From the NCBI GenBank assembly GCA_016721425.1, contig JADKID010000011.1, positions 434,001 through 498,000 on the forward strand: a stretch of 64,000 bases of DNA. The letters run 5' to 3'. The notes under the pieces are model-generated. The model did not search any database and was not told the origin of the DNA. It saw only the letters and a program-made list of their open reading frames with translations. This document shows, in pieces, positions 32,550 to 43,055 of the stretch; position 1 is the first letter of the stretch; each line of letters begins with the position of its first letter. The stretch comes from Bryobacterales bacterium. Lineage in GTDB: Bacteria > Acidobacteriota > Terriglobia > Bryobacterales > Bryobacteraceae. The position numbers were made by a program, and so were the translations under genes.

Positions 32550-33860
32550 ATGGCCACGGAAGCTGGGTTACTACCGCACGTCGTGATTGTGGGCGGAGGC
32601 TTTGGCGGCCTGGGCGCGGCCCGCGCGCTGCGCCGCCTGAATGTCCGCATCACGTTGATTGATAAGACAAATCACCACCTCTTTCAGCCCCTGCTCTATC
32701 AGGTAGCCACGGCCATGCTCATGCCCGGCCAGATCGCCGCGCCCATCCGGCAGGTGCTCAGCAGCCACCGGCGCGCCAACGTGTTGCTGGGCGAAGTGGA
32801 AGGGATCGACTCCGAAAACCGCGAGGTGATCGTGAAAACGCCGGAGCACGGGGCCATCCGTGTGGGCTACGACTTCCTGGTGATCGCCACCGGCGTGCAG
32901 CACAGCTACTTCGGCCACGACGAATTCGAGCGCAACGCGCCGGGCATGAAGACCATGGCCGACGCCACCAAGGTCCGCAACAAAGTCCTCCACGCCTTTG
33001 AGGCCGCTGAGGGCGAGCCCGACCGCGCCGCGCGCGAGGCCATGCTGACCTTCGTGCTCGTCGGCGGCGGCCCCACCGGCGTGGAGATGGCCGGCGCCAT
33101 CGCCGAGCTGGCGCGTCTCACGATGAAGGAAGATTTCCGCCGCATCGATCCTCAACAGACGCGCATTCTGCTGGTGGAGGCGGGGCCACGCGTCCTGGGC
33201 GGCTTCCATCCCGATCTCTCCACCAAGGTCGCCCAGCGGCTCACCTCAATGGGCGTGGAGGTGCTCACCGGCCACGCCGTCGAGCAGATCGACGACGAAG
33301 GCGTCACCGTCGGCGGCGAGCGCATCGCGGCCCGCACCGTCATCTGGACCGCCGGTGTCACGCCCTCGCCCGTGGCCCGTTGGCTGAACGCGCCGGCAGA
33401 TCGCGCCGGCCGTGTCCGCGTCCGCTATGACCTCAGCGTGCCCGGCGCGCCGGAGATCTTCGTGATCGGCGACGTGGCCGCCTACGAGCAGGATGGCCGC
33501 CCGCTGCCCGGCGTGGCCCAGGTAGCCATGCAGATGGGCGCGCACGTGGCGCGCACTCTGGCCGCGCGCCTCCACAACGATGCCCCCCCGCCGCCGTTCC
33601 ATTACGTGGACAAAGGCAGCATGGCCGTGGTGGGCCGCAACTACGCGGTGTTCCAGCGCGGCGACATCCGCCTCGAGGGCTACTTCGCCTTCGTCATGTG
33701 GTCGCTGATCCACGTGCTCTTCCTGGCCCTGCCGAACCTGCGCGTGAGCGTGTTCCTGCAATGGGTGTGGTCGTATTTCTCCGGCCAGCGCGGATCGCGG
33801 CTGATTGTGGAAACGCCGGCCGCGGCGGCCGAAGAACCTGTAGAGGTGATACGTTCATAG
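32550..33860 (+). CDS. ndh: Type II NADH dehydrogenase-like FAD oxidoreductase
   Basis: 436 residues from the ATG at 32550; an ATG at 32490 would add a 20-residue non-conserved tail. Two dinucleotide-binding folds: FAD site VVIVGGGFGGLGAARALRRL and NAD site FVLVGGGPTGVEMAGAIAEL. The motifs LLYQVATAML, VIATGVQHSYFGHDEFE, TVIWTAGVTPSP and IFVIGDVAAYEQDG are those of NDH-2. A C-terminal hydrophobic stretch (YFAFVMWSLIHVLFLALPNL) gives membrane attachment. It oxidises NADH and reduces quinone without pumping protons, an alternative to the nuo complex in this window. Confidence 0.92.
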   Translation: MATEAGLLPHVVIVGGGFGGLGAARALRRLNVRITLIDKTNHHLFQPLLYQVATAMLMPGQIAAPIRQVLSSHRRANVLLGEVEGIDSENREVIVKTPEHGAIRVGYDFLVIATGVQHSYFGHDEFERNAPGMKTMADATKVRNKVLHAFEAAEGEPDRAAREAMLTFVLVGGGPTGVEMAGAIAELARLTMKEDFRRIDPQQTRILLVEAGPRVLGGFHPDLSTKVAQRLTSMGVEVLTGHAVEQIDDEGVTVGGERIAARTVIWTAGVTPSPVARWLNAPADRAGRVRVRYDLSVPGAPEIFVIGDVAAYEQDGRPLPGVAQVAMQMGAHVARTLAARLHNDAPPPPFHYVDKGSMAVVGRNYAVFQRGDIRLEGYFAFVMWSLIHVLFLALPNLRVSVFLQWVWSYFSGQRGSRLIVETPAAAAEEPVEVIRS

Positions 33861-33888
33861 GTCAGACAGCCCCGTGCTGCCCACCCCT

Positions 33889-35172
33889 ATGAACGTCCGC
33901 CTCTCCTCCTACGGCTCCGCCTCCACCCAGCCCTCGCCCGTCAACCGCATGATGGCCGCCTTCGCGCACGACTTCCGCGACGGCTTCGATATCAATCTCG
34001 GCGTGGGATACGTCAACGAGAAGACCATCCCGGTCCCGCTGATGACGGAGGCGCTGCGGGCTGTCTCCGCTGATCCCGCCACCTACCGGCAGGCATTCAA
34101 CTACGGCGGCCCCACCGGCTCGCCTAACCTCATCCGCTCCATCCGCCAGTTCCTCGTAAACCAGCGCATCGGCGGTCTGGATGCCGCCGCGCTCGAAAAC
34201 AAGCGGCTGGTCATCGGCCCCTGCGGCGCCACCTCCGTCCTCGACGCCCTGACCGAGATCCTGCCGCGCGGCATCGTCGTCACCTCGGACCCCAACTACT
34301 ACATCTACGCCGACACGCTGGAGCGCAAGGGCTTCCGCATTCTCGCCATTCCCGAAGACGCGGAAGGCATCGATCTCGACATCTTGGAACGCGAGCTCCA
34401 CGCCCTCGGCGACGCCGTCAACGACATCTCGTTCTTCTACACGGTGACCGTCAACAACCCGTCCTGCACCATCCTCTCCAACGCCCGCCGCCTCGCCCTG
34501 CTCGATGTCGCCACGCGCCTCTCGCGCCAGCAGAACCGCCAGATCCCCATCTTTTACGACCTCGCCTACGAACTCCTGCTCCACGATCCGGCCGCGCCGC
34601 CCTTCGTCTCGGCACTGCCCGCCGATCCGCTCGGCATCGCCTATGAGATCGGCACCCTTTCCAAAGTGCTCGCCCCCGGATTGCGCATCGGCTATCTGCT
34701 CGGCCCCGATGGCCCGTTCCTCAACGCCATGGTGCAAAAGACCAGCGACACCGGCTTCAGCGCGCCGCTCTTCGTGCAGGAGATGGCGTCCTGGCTGTTG
34801 GATCACCACGTCGCCGCGCAACTCCAGGCCGTCAACGCTGGCTACCGCGCAAAGGCAGTTGCCGTCTCCGCCGCCATCCAGGAACACCTCGGCGCGCATC
34901 TCGCGGACTGCATCGGCGGCGCCGCCGGATTCTACTTCTACCTCACGTTTCGCGAAACCCGCACGGAGCCCGGCTCGCCGTTCTTTGATCGCCTCGCCCA
35001 TCCGGCCGACCCCGCTCAGCCCAAGGTGATCTACATCCCCGGCCAATACTGCGTCCACCCGCGCGGCCGCCTCGCCGAAACCGGCCTCCGCCAACTGCGC
35101 CTCTCCTACGGCTTCGAGGACGCCCCACGCATCGTCCACGCCCTCGCCCTCATGCGCGCGGCTATTCGATAA
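33889..35172 (+). CDS. PLP-dependent aminotransferase (class I/II fold)
   Basis: 427 residues from the ATG at 33889; a GTG at 33874 is an alternative. FNYGGPTGSPNLIRSIRQFL near residue 70, GPCGATSVLDALTEIL, the N-x-P-type VTVNNPSCTILSNARR, IPIFYDLAYELLLH with the ring-stacking Asp-x-x-Tyr, and the PLP lysine in GTLSKVLAPGLRIGYLLG identify fold-type I aminotransferases. The substrate is unknown. The 3' end overlaps the convergent glycosidase gene by 11 bases. Confidence 0.88.
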   Translation: MNVRLSSYGSASTQPSPVNRMMAAFAHDFRDGFDINLGVGYVNEKTIPVPLMTEALRAVSADPATYRQAFNYGGPTGSPNLIRSIRQFLVNQRIGGLDAAALENKRLVIGPCGATSVLDALTEILPRGIVVTSDPNYYIYADTLERKGFRILAIPEDAEGIDLDILERELHALGDAVNDISFFYTVTVNNPSCTILSNARRLALLDVATRLSRQQNRQIPIFYDLAYELLLHDPAAPPFVSALPADPLGIAYEIGTLSKVLAPGLRIGYLLGPDGPFLNAMVQKTSDTGFSAPLFVQEMASWLLDHHVAAQLQAVNAGYRAKAVAVSAAIQEHLGAHLADCIGGAAGFYFYLTFRETRTEPGSPFFDRLAHPADPAQPKVIYIPGQYCVHPRGRLAETGLRQLRLSYGFEDAPRIVHALALMRAAIR

Positions 35173-37276
35173 TCAGCGCCACCGAGCCGCGCGCCGGGAT
35201 CGTCACCTCCACCTGCGCCTGAAACTGCCGGTCCAGCGTGTAGCGCCGCGGGGCCGCACCGTCCACGCGGATCATCGCCTGCGTGGTGAGCCCGGTGTAG
35301 TACAGCGGCAGCGTGATGGTCCGCCGGATCGGCTCGTCCAGCGGATTGAAAAGCGCCGCGTAGCCCTTCTCCCGCAACGCCGGATTGATGTGCAGCAGCC
35401 CGTCCCAATCCCGCGCGTCGGGCCGCCGCAGGTGGATCACGTCGGAATCGAGAATCGCGCGGTGCGCCTTGTAGAGCTCTACCCACCGCTTCACCACCGC
35501 CTTGGTCTCCGGCGCGTCAAAGAGCCGCGGCCCGCGGTAGGCCGCCTGCACCCCGCTGGTGAAGTTCTGCGTCAGGTGCTGGCTATACCCCTCCAGATGA
35601 TCCTTCAGCGGCTCCAGCGTGGCCTCTGCGCCCCCGCCGTGATACTGCGTGAGCGGCACAAACATCCAGCCCATCGAGGGCGATTTGTCCCACGTGCCGT
35701 CGTAGATGTTCTGCCGCGCCAGCAGAAACTGGCGGTCGCGCGGCAGGCTCCAGTTGGTCTCGCGGTAGCCCATGCCGGTCTTGTTGGAGCCGTTCAGGAA
35801 ATACCAGTCGGGCACGTTCAGGTAAATTCCGCGGCCGGCCGACCACTGGTAGTAATCGCGGATCAGCTCCCACTGGCGCCACTGCGAATCCTGCAAGCCC
35901 TCATGGCCGGGATGCTGCGTGGAGGCGCAGACGTCGCCGGGGTACGATCCATCGTGCTCCAGCACCGTCATGCCCGTCGCCTCGTACAACTGCCGCAGCT
36001 TGCGGAAGTACTCCAGCCCCCAGGCGCTGGCCAGGCACGGAGACTCCCCGAAGATCGCCCCGCCGGGCTTACCCGTGGCCGGGTTGATGGCGTCGTGCTC
36101 CGGGCTGATCTTGCGGCTGGCCAGCAGCGAGTAGCCGCCCAGTTCGATCCCCTTGGCGCGGCCGTACTGCACCAGTTGCCGCAACTGATCCAAATAGGCC
36201 GGATCCTCGTTCTCCGCCTGGAATCCGCTGCCAAAGCTGAGGATCACCATCTCGAAGCCGGTCTCGGCGGCCTGATCGATGGCGAGCTTGACGCTGGCCG
36301 CATCGGACTGCCGCACGTGCATGAAGATCGGATTCTCCGTGGACCACGGCGCCAGCACACGGTACATGCGGCGCTTCGCCAGCCCGTTCCGCTCGCGGTC
36401 CGAGGAATCGAAGGCGAGTTCAAACGTCCGGAAGCTCGTGAACTTCGCGCCGGGCGCGATCGCAACATTAGGACCGATCGGCGGGCGCGATTCCAGTTGC
36501 ACCGGCGACATGCGCTCATAGCTGACCTGCGTCTCGTACTGCGCATCGGCCACAAAGTAAGTGGTGCGGTTCGCCGTGCGCGGATCCATGCCGTGAAACG
36601 CGTAGTCGCTCTCCACATGCAGATAATTCGGCGGCTGCGACGCGGCGTCTACCGCGGAGTCCTGCTCCACCAGCGCCAGAATCTCGCTGACAAACCGCGT
36701 GAGCCGAATCGGCGTTCCGGCCTCGTTCCTCAGCACAAACCACTTGGCCAGCAGCGGAATGCCGTCGTACATCTCGTAGTGGATGTCCAGCCGCAGGCCC
36801 GGCGCCGCGTAGTGAAAGACAATCCCCGCCCCGGCCGGCGGCCACTGCGTCTGCGCGGCGTAGCGCGTGGGCTTCCACGGGAAGCGCGCCTCCACCGGCG
36901 CCCGCTCGTAGCCGCTACAGTGGATGGCCTTTGGATTCGCCTGGAGCGCCGGCAGCCACTGCGGTCGCAGATACGCGTAATCCGGTTGCCCGGTGAGGCC
37001 GCCCACGGGTGTCTCCACTCCATCCAGCGTCAACACCGCCTCCGGCTTCACGCCGCGGATTAGCGACGCGCCGCTGCTCAGGTTGTCGTAAGCGATGGTG
37101 GCGCAATCGGGCCGCACGCTCCACCGGCGCGAAATCAGGCCATTGGTCAGCGTGACGCTGCGCCCGTCGGCGGCGGGCGTGACGCCGGCCCGCGTGGGCA
37201 CACTCTGCACCAGCCAATCAGGTTGCGGGGCAGCCGACAGGCCGGCGGTCAGGACGAACAAGAGGATCCGGCTCAT
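35162..37276 (-). CDS. Secreted alpha-galactosidase-like glycoside hydrolase (GH36/GH-D type)
   Basis: 704 residues from the ATG at 37276, which begins a signal peptide (MSRILLFVLTAGLSAAPQ). An N-terminal beta-sandwich (LTNGLISRRWSVRPD) is followed by a TIM barrel in which FEMVILSFGSGF, GIELGGYSLLASRKIS, TGMTVLEHDGSYPGD (candidate catalytic Asp) and YLNVPDWYFLNGSNKTGMGYRE stand at the strand ends. A C-terminal beta-domain follows. Overall organisation resembles GH36-type exo-glycosidases, but the family is assigned by pattern only. Divergent from the duplicated-domain protein gene. Confidence 0.7.
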   Translation of the reverse strand: MSRILLFVLTAGLSAAPQPDWLVQSVPTRAGVTPAADGRSVTLTNGLISRRWSVRPDCATIAYDNLSSGASLIRGVKPEAVLTLDGVETPVGGLTGQPDYAYLRPQWLPALQANPKAIHCSGYERAPVEARFPWKPTRYAAQTQWPPAGAGIVFHYAAPGLRLDIHYEMYDGIPLLAKWFVLRNEAGTPIRLTRFVSEILALVEQDSAVDAASQPPNYLHVESDYAFHGMDPRTANRTTYFVADAQYETQVSYERMSPVQLESRPPIGPNVAIAPGAKFTSFRTFELAFDSSDRERNGLAKRRMYRVLAPWSTENPIFMHVRQSDAASVKLAIDQAAETGFEMVILSFGSGFQAENEDPAYLDQLRQLVQYGRAKGIELGGYSLLASRKISPEHDAINPATGKPGGAIFGESPCLASAWGLEYFRKLRQLYEATGMTVLEHDGSYPGDVCASTQHPGHEGLQDSQWRQWELIRDYYQWSAGRGIYLNVPDWYFLNGSNKTGMGYRETNWSLPRDRQFLLARQNIYDGTWDKSPSMGWMFVPLTQYHGGGAEATLEPLKDHLEGYSQHLTQNFTSGVQAAYRGPRLFDAPETKAVVKRWVELYKAHRAILDSDVIHLRRPDARDWDGLLHINPALREKGYAALFNPLDEPIRRTITLPLYYTGLTTQAMIRVDGAAPRRYTLDRQFQAQVEVTIPARGSVALIIE

Positions 37277-37323
37277 AGGGCGCTCGCAGGGCAGTTTAGC
37301 AACATTCCTGATATAACTTGGGC

Positions 37324-38244
37324 GTGCCCGGACCAGCGCTGAGCTCTTGTGTGATCGCGTTCCTGCTGGGAACGTCACTCACGGCCTCCGCTCCGCCCCA
37401 GCGCCTCGGCAACGTCACCCGGATCTTTGTCGCCCGCCTCGGCACGGAGCCGGGCACGGAGCTCATGCGCCAGAAGATCGTCAGCGAACTGGCCACCCTT
37501 CGCACACTCACGATTGTGGACTCGCCCGGCAAGGCAGATGCGACCCTCGCAGGCATCGTCAGCGTCGAGTTCGAATACCACCCCGGAGATCGGCTGTCGA
37601 GGAATACTGAGCCCCCTCCGAGACGCGCCTATTGCTCCGGCGCTGCGGTCCGGTTGGTCGGCAGGTCCGGACTGATGCTTTGGTATGGCGAAGCCAGGCC
37701 CGGGGCATTAGGGGCGTTTGACTCACTAGGCCATGTCGCCAGCGAGATAGCCGGCAAACTCTCCAGCGCGATCGAAAGAGACAAGCTGGCCAAGACCAGT
37801 TCTTCCGTCGTGCCGGGCACGGAAGGCTGTCCCCTAGTGCCAAACGGCGCCACCAGACTCAAGGACATCCGGCGCCTCTTCATGGAGCCGCCCAGCAAGT
37901 TCGCCGATGCCGAGGTGATTCGCGCGAAACTGCTCGGCCGGCTGTTTCAGTCGCGCAAGTTCGCCATCGTGGAATGTGCCAGCGATGCCGATGCCACTCT
38001 CTCCGCTGCCTCCTGGGTCAGGAGCGTCCAGACCCCCGTTGAGAGCTCAGGTGATGGGATCGACTACGCATTCACCGATTACCACGCGTCCACCACGGTT
38101 CGCCTGCTCGGCGCATCAAAACAGCCACTGCTCGAGTTCAACCTCCTCCGCATTAACAGCGACAAGTGGACAGCCTCCTCCAAAGCAGCCAGCCAAGCCG
38201 CCAAAGAGATCCTCACCGCCATTCAAAAAGACCGCTCCCGCTAA
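37324..38244 (+). CDS. Secreted protein with a duplicated unknown domain
   Basis: 306 residues from the GTG at 37324; a TTG at 37318 is in frame. A signal-like segment (SSCVIAFLLGTSLTASA) is followed by two related halves: RIFVARLG...ELATLRTLTIVDSPGKADATLAG and RRLFMEPPSKF...GRLFQSRKFAIVECASDADATLSA (shortened). Both have a strand, a long helix, a strand ending in V(D/E), and ADATL. The function is unknown. The -10-like TATAAC at 37312-37317 lies 6 bases before the GTG. The next gene starts 16 bases after its stop. Confidence 0.7.
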   Translation: MPGPALSSCVIAFLLGTSLTASAPPQRLGNVTRIFVARLGTEPGTELMRQKIVSELATLRTLTIVDSPGKADATLAGIVSVEFEYHPGDRLSRNTEPPPRRAYCSGAAVRLVGRSGLMLWYGEARPGALGAFDSLGHVASEIAGKLSSAIERDKLAKTSSSVVPGTEGCPLVPNGATRLKDIRRLFMEPPSKFADAEVIRAKLLGRLFQSRKFAIVECASDADATLSAASWVRSVQTPVESSGDGIDYAFTDYHASTTVRLLGASKQPLLEFNLLRINSDKWTASSKAASQAAKEILTAIQKDRSR

Positions 38245-38260
38245 ACGCTACAATCCACTC

Positions 38261-39829
<1,569 letters not shown>

Positions 39830-39856
39830 GACTATACTTGAGGTAACCAGAAACAG

Positions 39857-40258
39857 ATGGATCCCATGATCCGGGTGCTGGTGGCCAAACCCGGCCTCGA
39901 CGGTCACGACCGTGGTGCAAAGATCATTGCGCGGGCGTTACGCGATGCGGGGATGGAAGTGATCTACACAGGCTTGCGCCAGACTCCGGAGATGATCGTT
40001 AATGCCGCTCTACAGGAAGATGTGCAGGTGATAGGCCTGAGCATCCTGTCGGGCGCCCACAACGCGATCGTGCCCAGGGTGATGGATCTATTGAAAGAGA
40101 AAGAAATGGACGACGTATTAGTAGTCGTCGGCGGCATCATCCCGGATGAAGATGCCGCAAACCTGAAGAAGCTGGGGGTCGCCGCTGTGTTTCAGCCTGG
40201 CGCCGCGCTCGAAGAAGTGGTGGCATTCGTGAAGAGTGCCGCGCGAGTGGCGAGTTGA
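39857..40258 (+). CDS. Cobalamin-binding subunit of acyl-CoA mutase
   Basis: 133 residues consisting only of the B12-binding Rossmann-like domain: AKPGLDGHDRGAKIIAR with the cobalt ligand H17 (DxHxxG), then GLSILSGAHNAIVP (SxL motif) and VVVGGIIPDEDA (GG motif). Together with the large subunit it forms a split, heterotetrameric acyl-CoA mutase, as in isobutyryl-CoA mutases and archaeal methylmalonyl-CoA mutases. A TATACT lies at 39833-39838, but no matching -35 is visible, so the gene is probably co-transcribed. Confidence 0.93.
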   Translation: MDPMIRVLVAKPGLDGHDRGAKIIARALRDAGMEVIYTGLRQTPEMIVNAALQEDVQVIGLSILSGAHNAIVPRVMDLLKEKEMDDVLVVVGGIIPDEDAANLKKLGVAAVFQPGAALEEVVAFVKSAARVAS

Positions 40259-40320
40259 ACCATGGACCGCGGCGCGGTGACGACCCCCCCAAACATTTTG
40301 CTAGGATTTTGTTACACCAA

Positions 40321-41766
40321 ATGCAAGACCGACTGAACATCGCCGTGTTTGTCGACTACGACAACATTGAGATCGGCGTTAAAAGCACACTTCGACGTGA
40401 GTTCGATGTGTCGCTCGTATTGGATGCTCTGAAAGAGCGCGGGGACATCGTCGCCAAGTTCGCCTACGCGAACTGGAGCCGGCAGGAGGGCGCCACGCGC
40501 CAGATGGCGGAAAACGCCGTCCAGATGGTCCAGCGCATTCCGTCGCCGCGCGGCGACAAAAACGGGGCCGACATCAACCTGGCGCTCGACGCGCTGGAGA
40601 TGGCGTTTACCCACGACCATGTGAATGCCTTCGCCATCATCAGTGGCGATTCGGATTTCATTCCGCTGGTCAACAAGCTGAAAGAATATGGCAAGACCGT
40701 CTTTGTCGTCGGCGGCAAAGCGTTCACTTCCAACATCCTTCAGCAGAACTGCCACGAGTTTGTCAGCTTTGAATCGCTGCTCAGCGTCGAGCACGCCATA
40801 CCGGTCTCCATGCCGGTACCGGCCTCGTCGTCCTCGCTGGCCTCATCGTCGGCCAACCTCGACCGCGGCACCGGCGAGCGCTTCCTTAGCTCCGGCGGAG
40901 GGGACCGCGAGTCCTACCGCGAGCGCAAGGAGAAGCGCTTCCGCGATCGCGAAGAGCGCCGCGAAGAGCGCCGCCGCGAGCGCGAAAAGACAGATCAGCC
41001 GCCGCTGCAAAACCAGCCGCCGCAGGTCCGCCCGCCGGCCCTCGATCTCGCCCTGGCCATGCCGCTCGTCGAGCGCGCCCTCCAGGTATTGGAGCGCCGT
41101 AGCGTTCAGCCCCAGCTCGGCCTGCTGAAATCCACCATGCTCCAGCTCGATTCCGCCTTCAACGAAAACGCCTACGGCGCCCGTAGCTTCTCCGATTTCG
41201 TCGAGAGATTGAAGAAGTCCGAGCTCGTCTACGTCAAGGGCACCGGCGGCCGCTACTTCATCGAGCGCAAGCACAGCTTCCCCGAAAAGAGCCTGCCCAG
41301 CCCGCTGGAAGCGCTCCCGCTGCTGCGCGAAGTGCTCGAAATCCACCGTCTCGAATTCGAAGAGAGCGGCCAGGCTGCCGAAGACCTCTGCGCCTGGATG
41401 AAGGAAGAGTACCCCACCTTCGACCACGCCAACTACGGCTACCAGGGCTTCAACGAGTTCCTCAACTTCGCCCAGGATAAGACCGTCGTCAAGCTCGAAC
41501 CCCGGCACGAGGGCGGCCTGCTGGTCAACCTCGGCTCCGAGTTCTATCCCTCCGCCCCCATCAAACGCGAGGTTCGCGAAGAGGATCTGCTCACCGAGCA
41601 CGACTTCAAGCAGCCCATCGTCAAGGGTCAGCCCACTGCCACCGGCGAGATCCCGCCGGATATCGATCCGCCCAAGCCCGTGCGCAAGCGTGTCGTCCGC
41701 AAAAAGGCCGATCCCGGCAACGTGGCCGAGCCCGCTCGCCGCACCCGCCGCAAAAAGACCGACTAG
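40321..41766 (+). CDS. NYN-domain nuclease with LOTUS domains
   Basis: 481 residues from the ATG at 40321. An N-terminal NYN (PIN-like) nuclease domain has the acidic metal residues in AVFVDYDNIEIG, NGADINLALDALEMA and AIISGDSDFIPLVNKL. An Arg/Glu-rich charged linker (around residues 200-225) follows. Two winged-helix LOTUS/OST-HTH domains come next, one ending GTGGRYFIERK and one around YPTFDHANYGYQGFNEFLNFA, and a Lys/Arg-rich tail closes the protein. NYN-LOTUS proteins bind and probably cleave RNA; eukaryotic LOTUS domains bind RNA and Vasa helicase. The bacterial function is unknown. Confidence 0.85.
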   Translation: MQDRLNIAVFVDYDNIEIGVKSTLRREFDVSLVLDALKERGDIVAKFAYANWSRQEGATRQMAENAVQMVQRIPSPRGDKNGADINLALDALEMAFTHDHVNAFAIISGDSDFIPLVNKLKEYGKTVFVVGGKAFTSNILQQNCHEFVSFESLLSVEHAIPVSMPVPASSSSLASSSANLDRGTGERFLSSGGGDRESYRERKEKRFRDREERREERRREREKTDQPPLQNQPPQVRPPALDLALAMPLVERALQVLERRSVQPQLGLLKSTMLQLDSAFNENAYGARSFSDFVERLKKSELVYVKGTGGRYFIERKHSFPEKSLPSPLEALPLLREVLEIHRLEFEESGQAAEDLCAWMKEEYPTFDHANYGYQGFNEFLNFAQDKTVVKLEPRHEGGLLVNLGSEFYPSAPIKREVREEDLLTEHDFKQPIVKGQPTATGEIPPDIDPPKPVRKRVVRKKADPGNVAEPARRTRRKKTD

Positions 41767-41787
41767 TTGAGAACACCGGAGACTGCC

Positions 41788-42177
41788 ATGAGCGAAATCA
41801 AACGCATATTTCCGGCCGATACGCCATCGCCGCGCGGGCCTTATTCGCCCGCCGTCGTCGCTGGCGATTTCATCTATGTTTCGGGTCAGGGTCCCATTGA
41901 CCCTGACACGGACAAGATGTCATACGGCGATATTCAGCACGAGACGCGCATCACGCTGAACAACATCAAGCGCATCCTCGCCGCCGCCGGCGCCTCGTTC
42001 AGCGACGTGGTCCGCTGCGGTGTGTTCCTGCGCCACGGCGACGACTTCGCCGCCATGAACGAGGTCTATACCGAGTTCTTCGGCGATCAGCGCCCCGCCC
42101 GCACCACGGTTGCCGTGGCGTTCGCCGATCCCACCATGAAGGTGGAGATCGATTGCGTCGCCTACAAACCGCGCTGA
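41788..42177 (+). CDS. RidA-family enamine/imine deaminase
   Basis: 129 residues from the ATG at 41788, preceded by a CGGAGA ribosome site. The whole protein is one RidA (YjgF) domain: GPYSPAVVAGDFIYVSGQGP, TRITLNNIKRILAAAGASF, and the catalytic arginine in RPARTTVAVAF. It hydrolyses reactive enamines formed by PLP enzymes such as threonine dehydratase. A trimer is expected. Confidence 0.93.
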   Translation: MSEIKRIFPADTPSPRGPYSPAVVAGDFIYVSGQGPIDPDTDKMSYGDIQHETRITLNNIKRILAAAGASFSDVVRCGVFLRHGDDFAAMNEVYTEFFGDQRPARTTVAVAFADPTMKVEIDCVAYKPR

Positions 42178-42215
42178 CCAGACATCGGCTATAGTCTCTG
42201 AAGAGGGACTATGGG

Positions 42216-43046
42216 ATGCCACTGGACGGCGCGCTCACTATTCGTGTCACCGATATCTATGACCAGGCCATCGTCAAAGCAGCGGACATCACGCTCCGCC
42301 GCAAAGATGGCCCGGTCGTTTTTCATCAACCCAACATCGATATCAGCCAGCCGCTGAAAATCACCAACCTGGACCAGGGGCCGGGCGCCCTCTTTCAGCT
42401 CACCATCGATTCGCCCAGTTACCTGCCCGTCAGCGCCTTCGTCAATCTGCCCGCTTCCGGTGCGAGCGAGACGTTTGCCCTGCCCTTCCGTCCAGCCGCC
42501 GTCCGCTCCGTTCGTTTCGCAGAGTACTTCAGCCTCCCGTCCGAAGCGCGCGCCCTCATCGACGCCCCCACCTATCTCAACCTGGAAACGGAGCGCAAAG
42601 CCGGTCTGTTGAACATCATCGCCAAGACCCAGCGGACCCTTCTGCCCAACAACCGCACCGTCCTTTCGTGCCTCACCCGCCTCCTCCGCACGGAGCGCGA
42701 TCGCATCTTCGTCGAGGTGGCGCCGGAGTTGCTCAGCGGCACGCAGAGCGCCCTGGAAACGGGGAACTTCCGCCAGGTCTCCTCGTCCATGCACACCCCG
42801 CCCGAGGGCTACCAGCGCGGCCCCAGCTACAAAACCAAGGAGCGTTTTGGAAACCTCCAGGTCACGCTGTTCCACTGCCCCGGTAAGCCGCCCATCGCCG
42901 ATATCGACATCGATAACGCCGCCGGCCTGCTGCACCTGTTTCAGGTGGCGCGCAACGCTCTCCATGGCCCCACTCATCCCTATGACATCCAGGCCATTCT
43001 TCTGGCCACAAAAGAGGCCGGTTCGTTCTACACGCTCAGCGTGTGA
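42216..43046 (+). CDS. Hypothetical cytoplasmic protein
   Basis: 276 residues, not recognised. No signal peptide or membrane helix. The first 100 residues are strand-rich (LTIRVTDIYDQAIVKAADITLRR) and end with VNLPASG, suggesting a small beta-sandwich; the rest is mixed, with a pattern LLNIIAKTQRTLLPNNRTVLS and a C-terminal ADIDIDNAAGLLHLFQVARNAL that looks like an enzyme helix-strand unit. Reading frame bias agrees with a real gene. It lies between ridA and the convergent beta-helix gene. Confidence 0.6.
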   Translation: MPLDGALTIRVTDIYDQAIVKAADITLRRKDGPVVFHQPNIDISQPLKITNLDQGPGALFQLTIDSPSYLPVSAFVNLPASGASETFALPFRPAAVRSVRFAEYFSLPSEARALIDAPTYLNLETERKAGLLNIIAKTQRTLLPNNRTVLSCLTRLLRTERDRIFVEVAPELLSGTQSALETGNFRQVSSSMHTPPEGYQRGPSYKTKERFGNLQVTLFHCPGKPPIADIDIDNAAGLLHLFQVARNALHGPTHPYDIQAILLATKEAGSFYTLSV

Positions 43047-43055
43047 GGCCCGCGC

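Noticed and set aside
33862..35139. Long minus-strand open frame of 425 codons antisense to the aminotransferase
   Set aside because: It is the shadow of the aminotransferase gene: the plus strand carries all family motifs including the PLP lysine, and the minus translation is a Gly/Asp/Val-rich low-complexity string.
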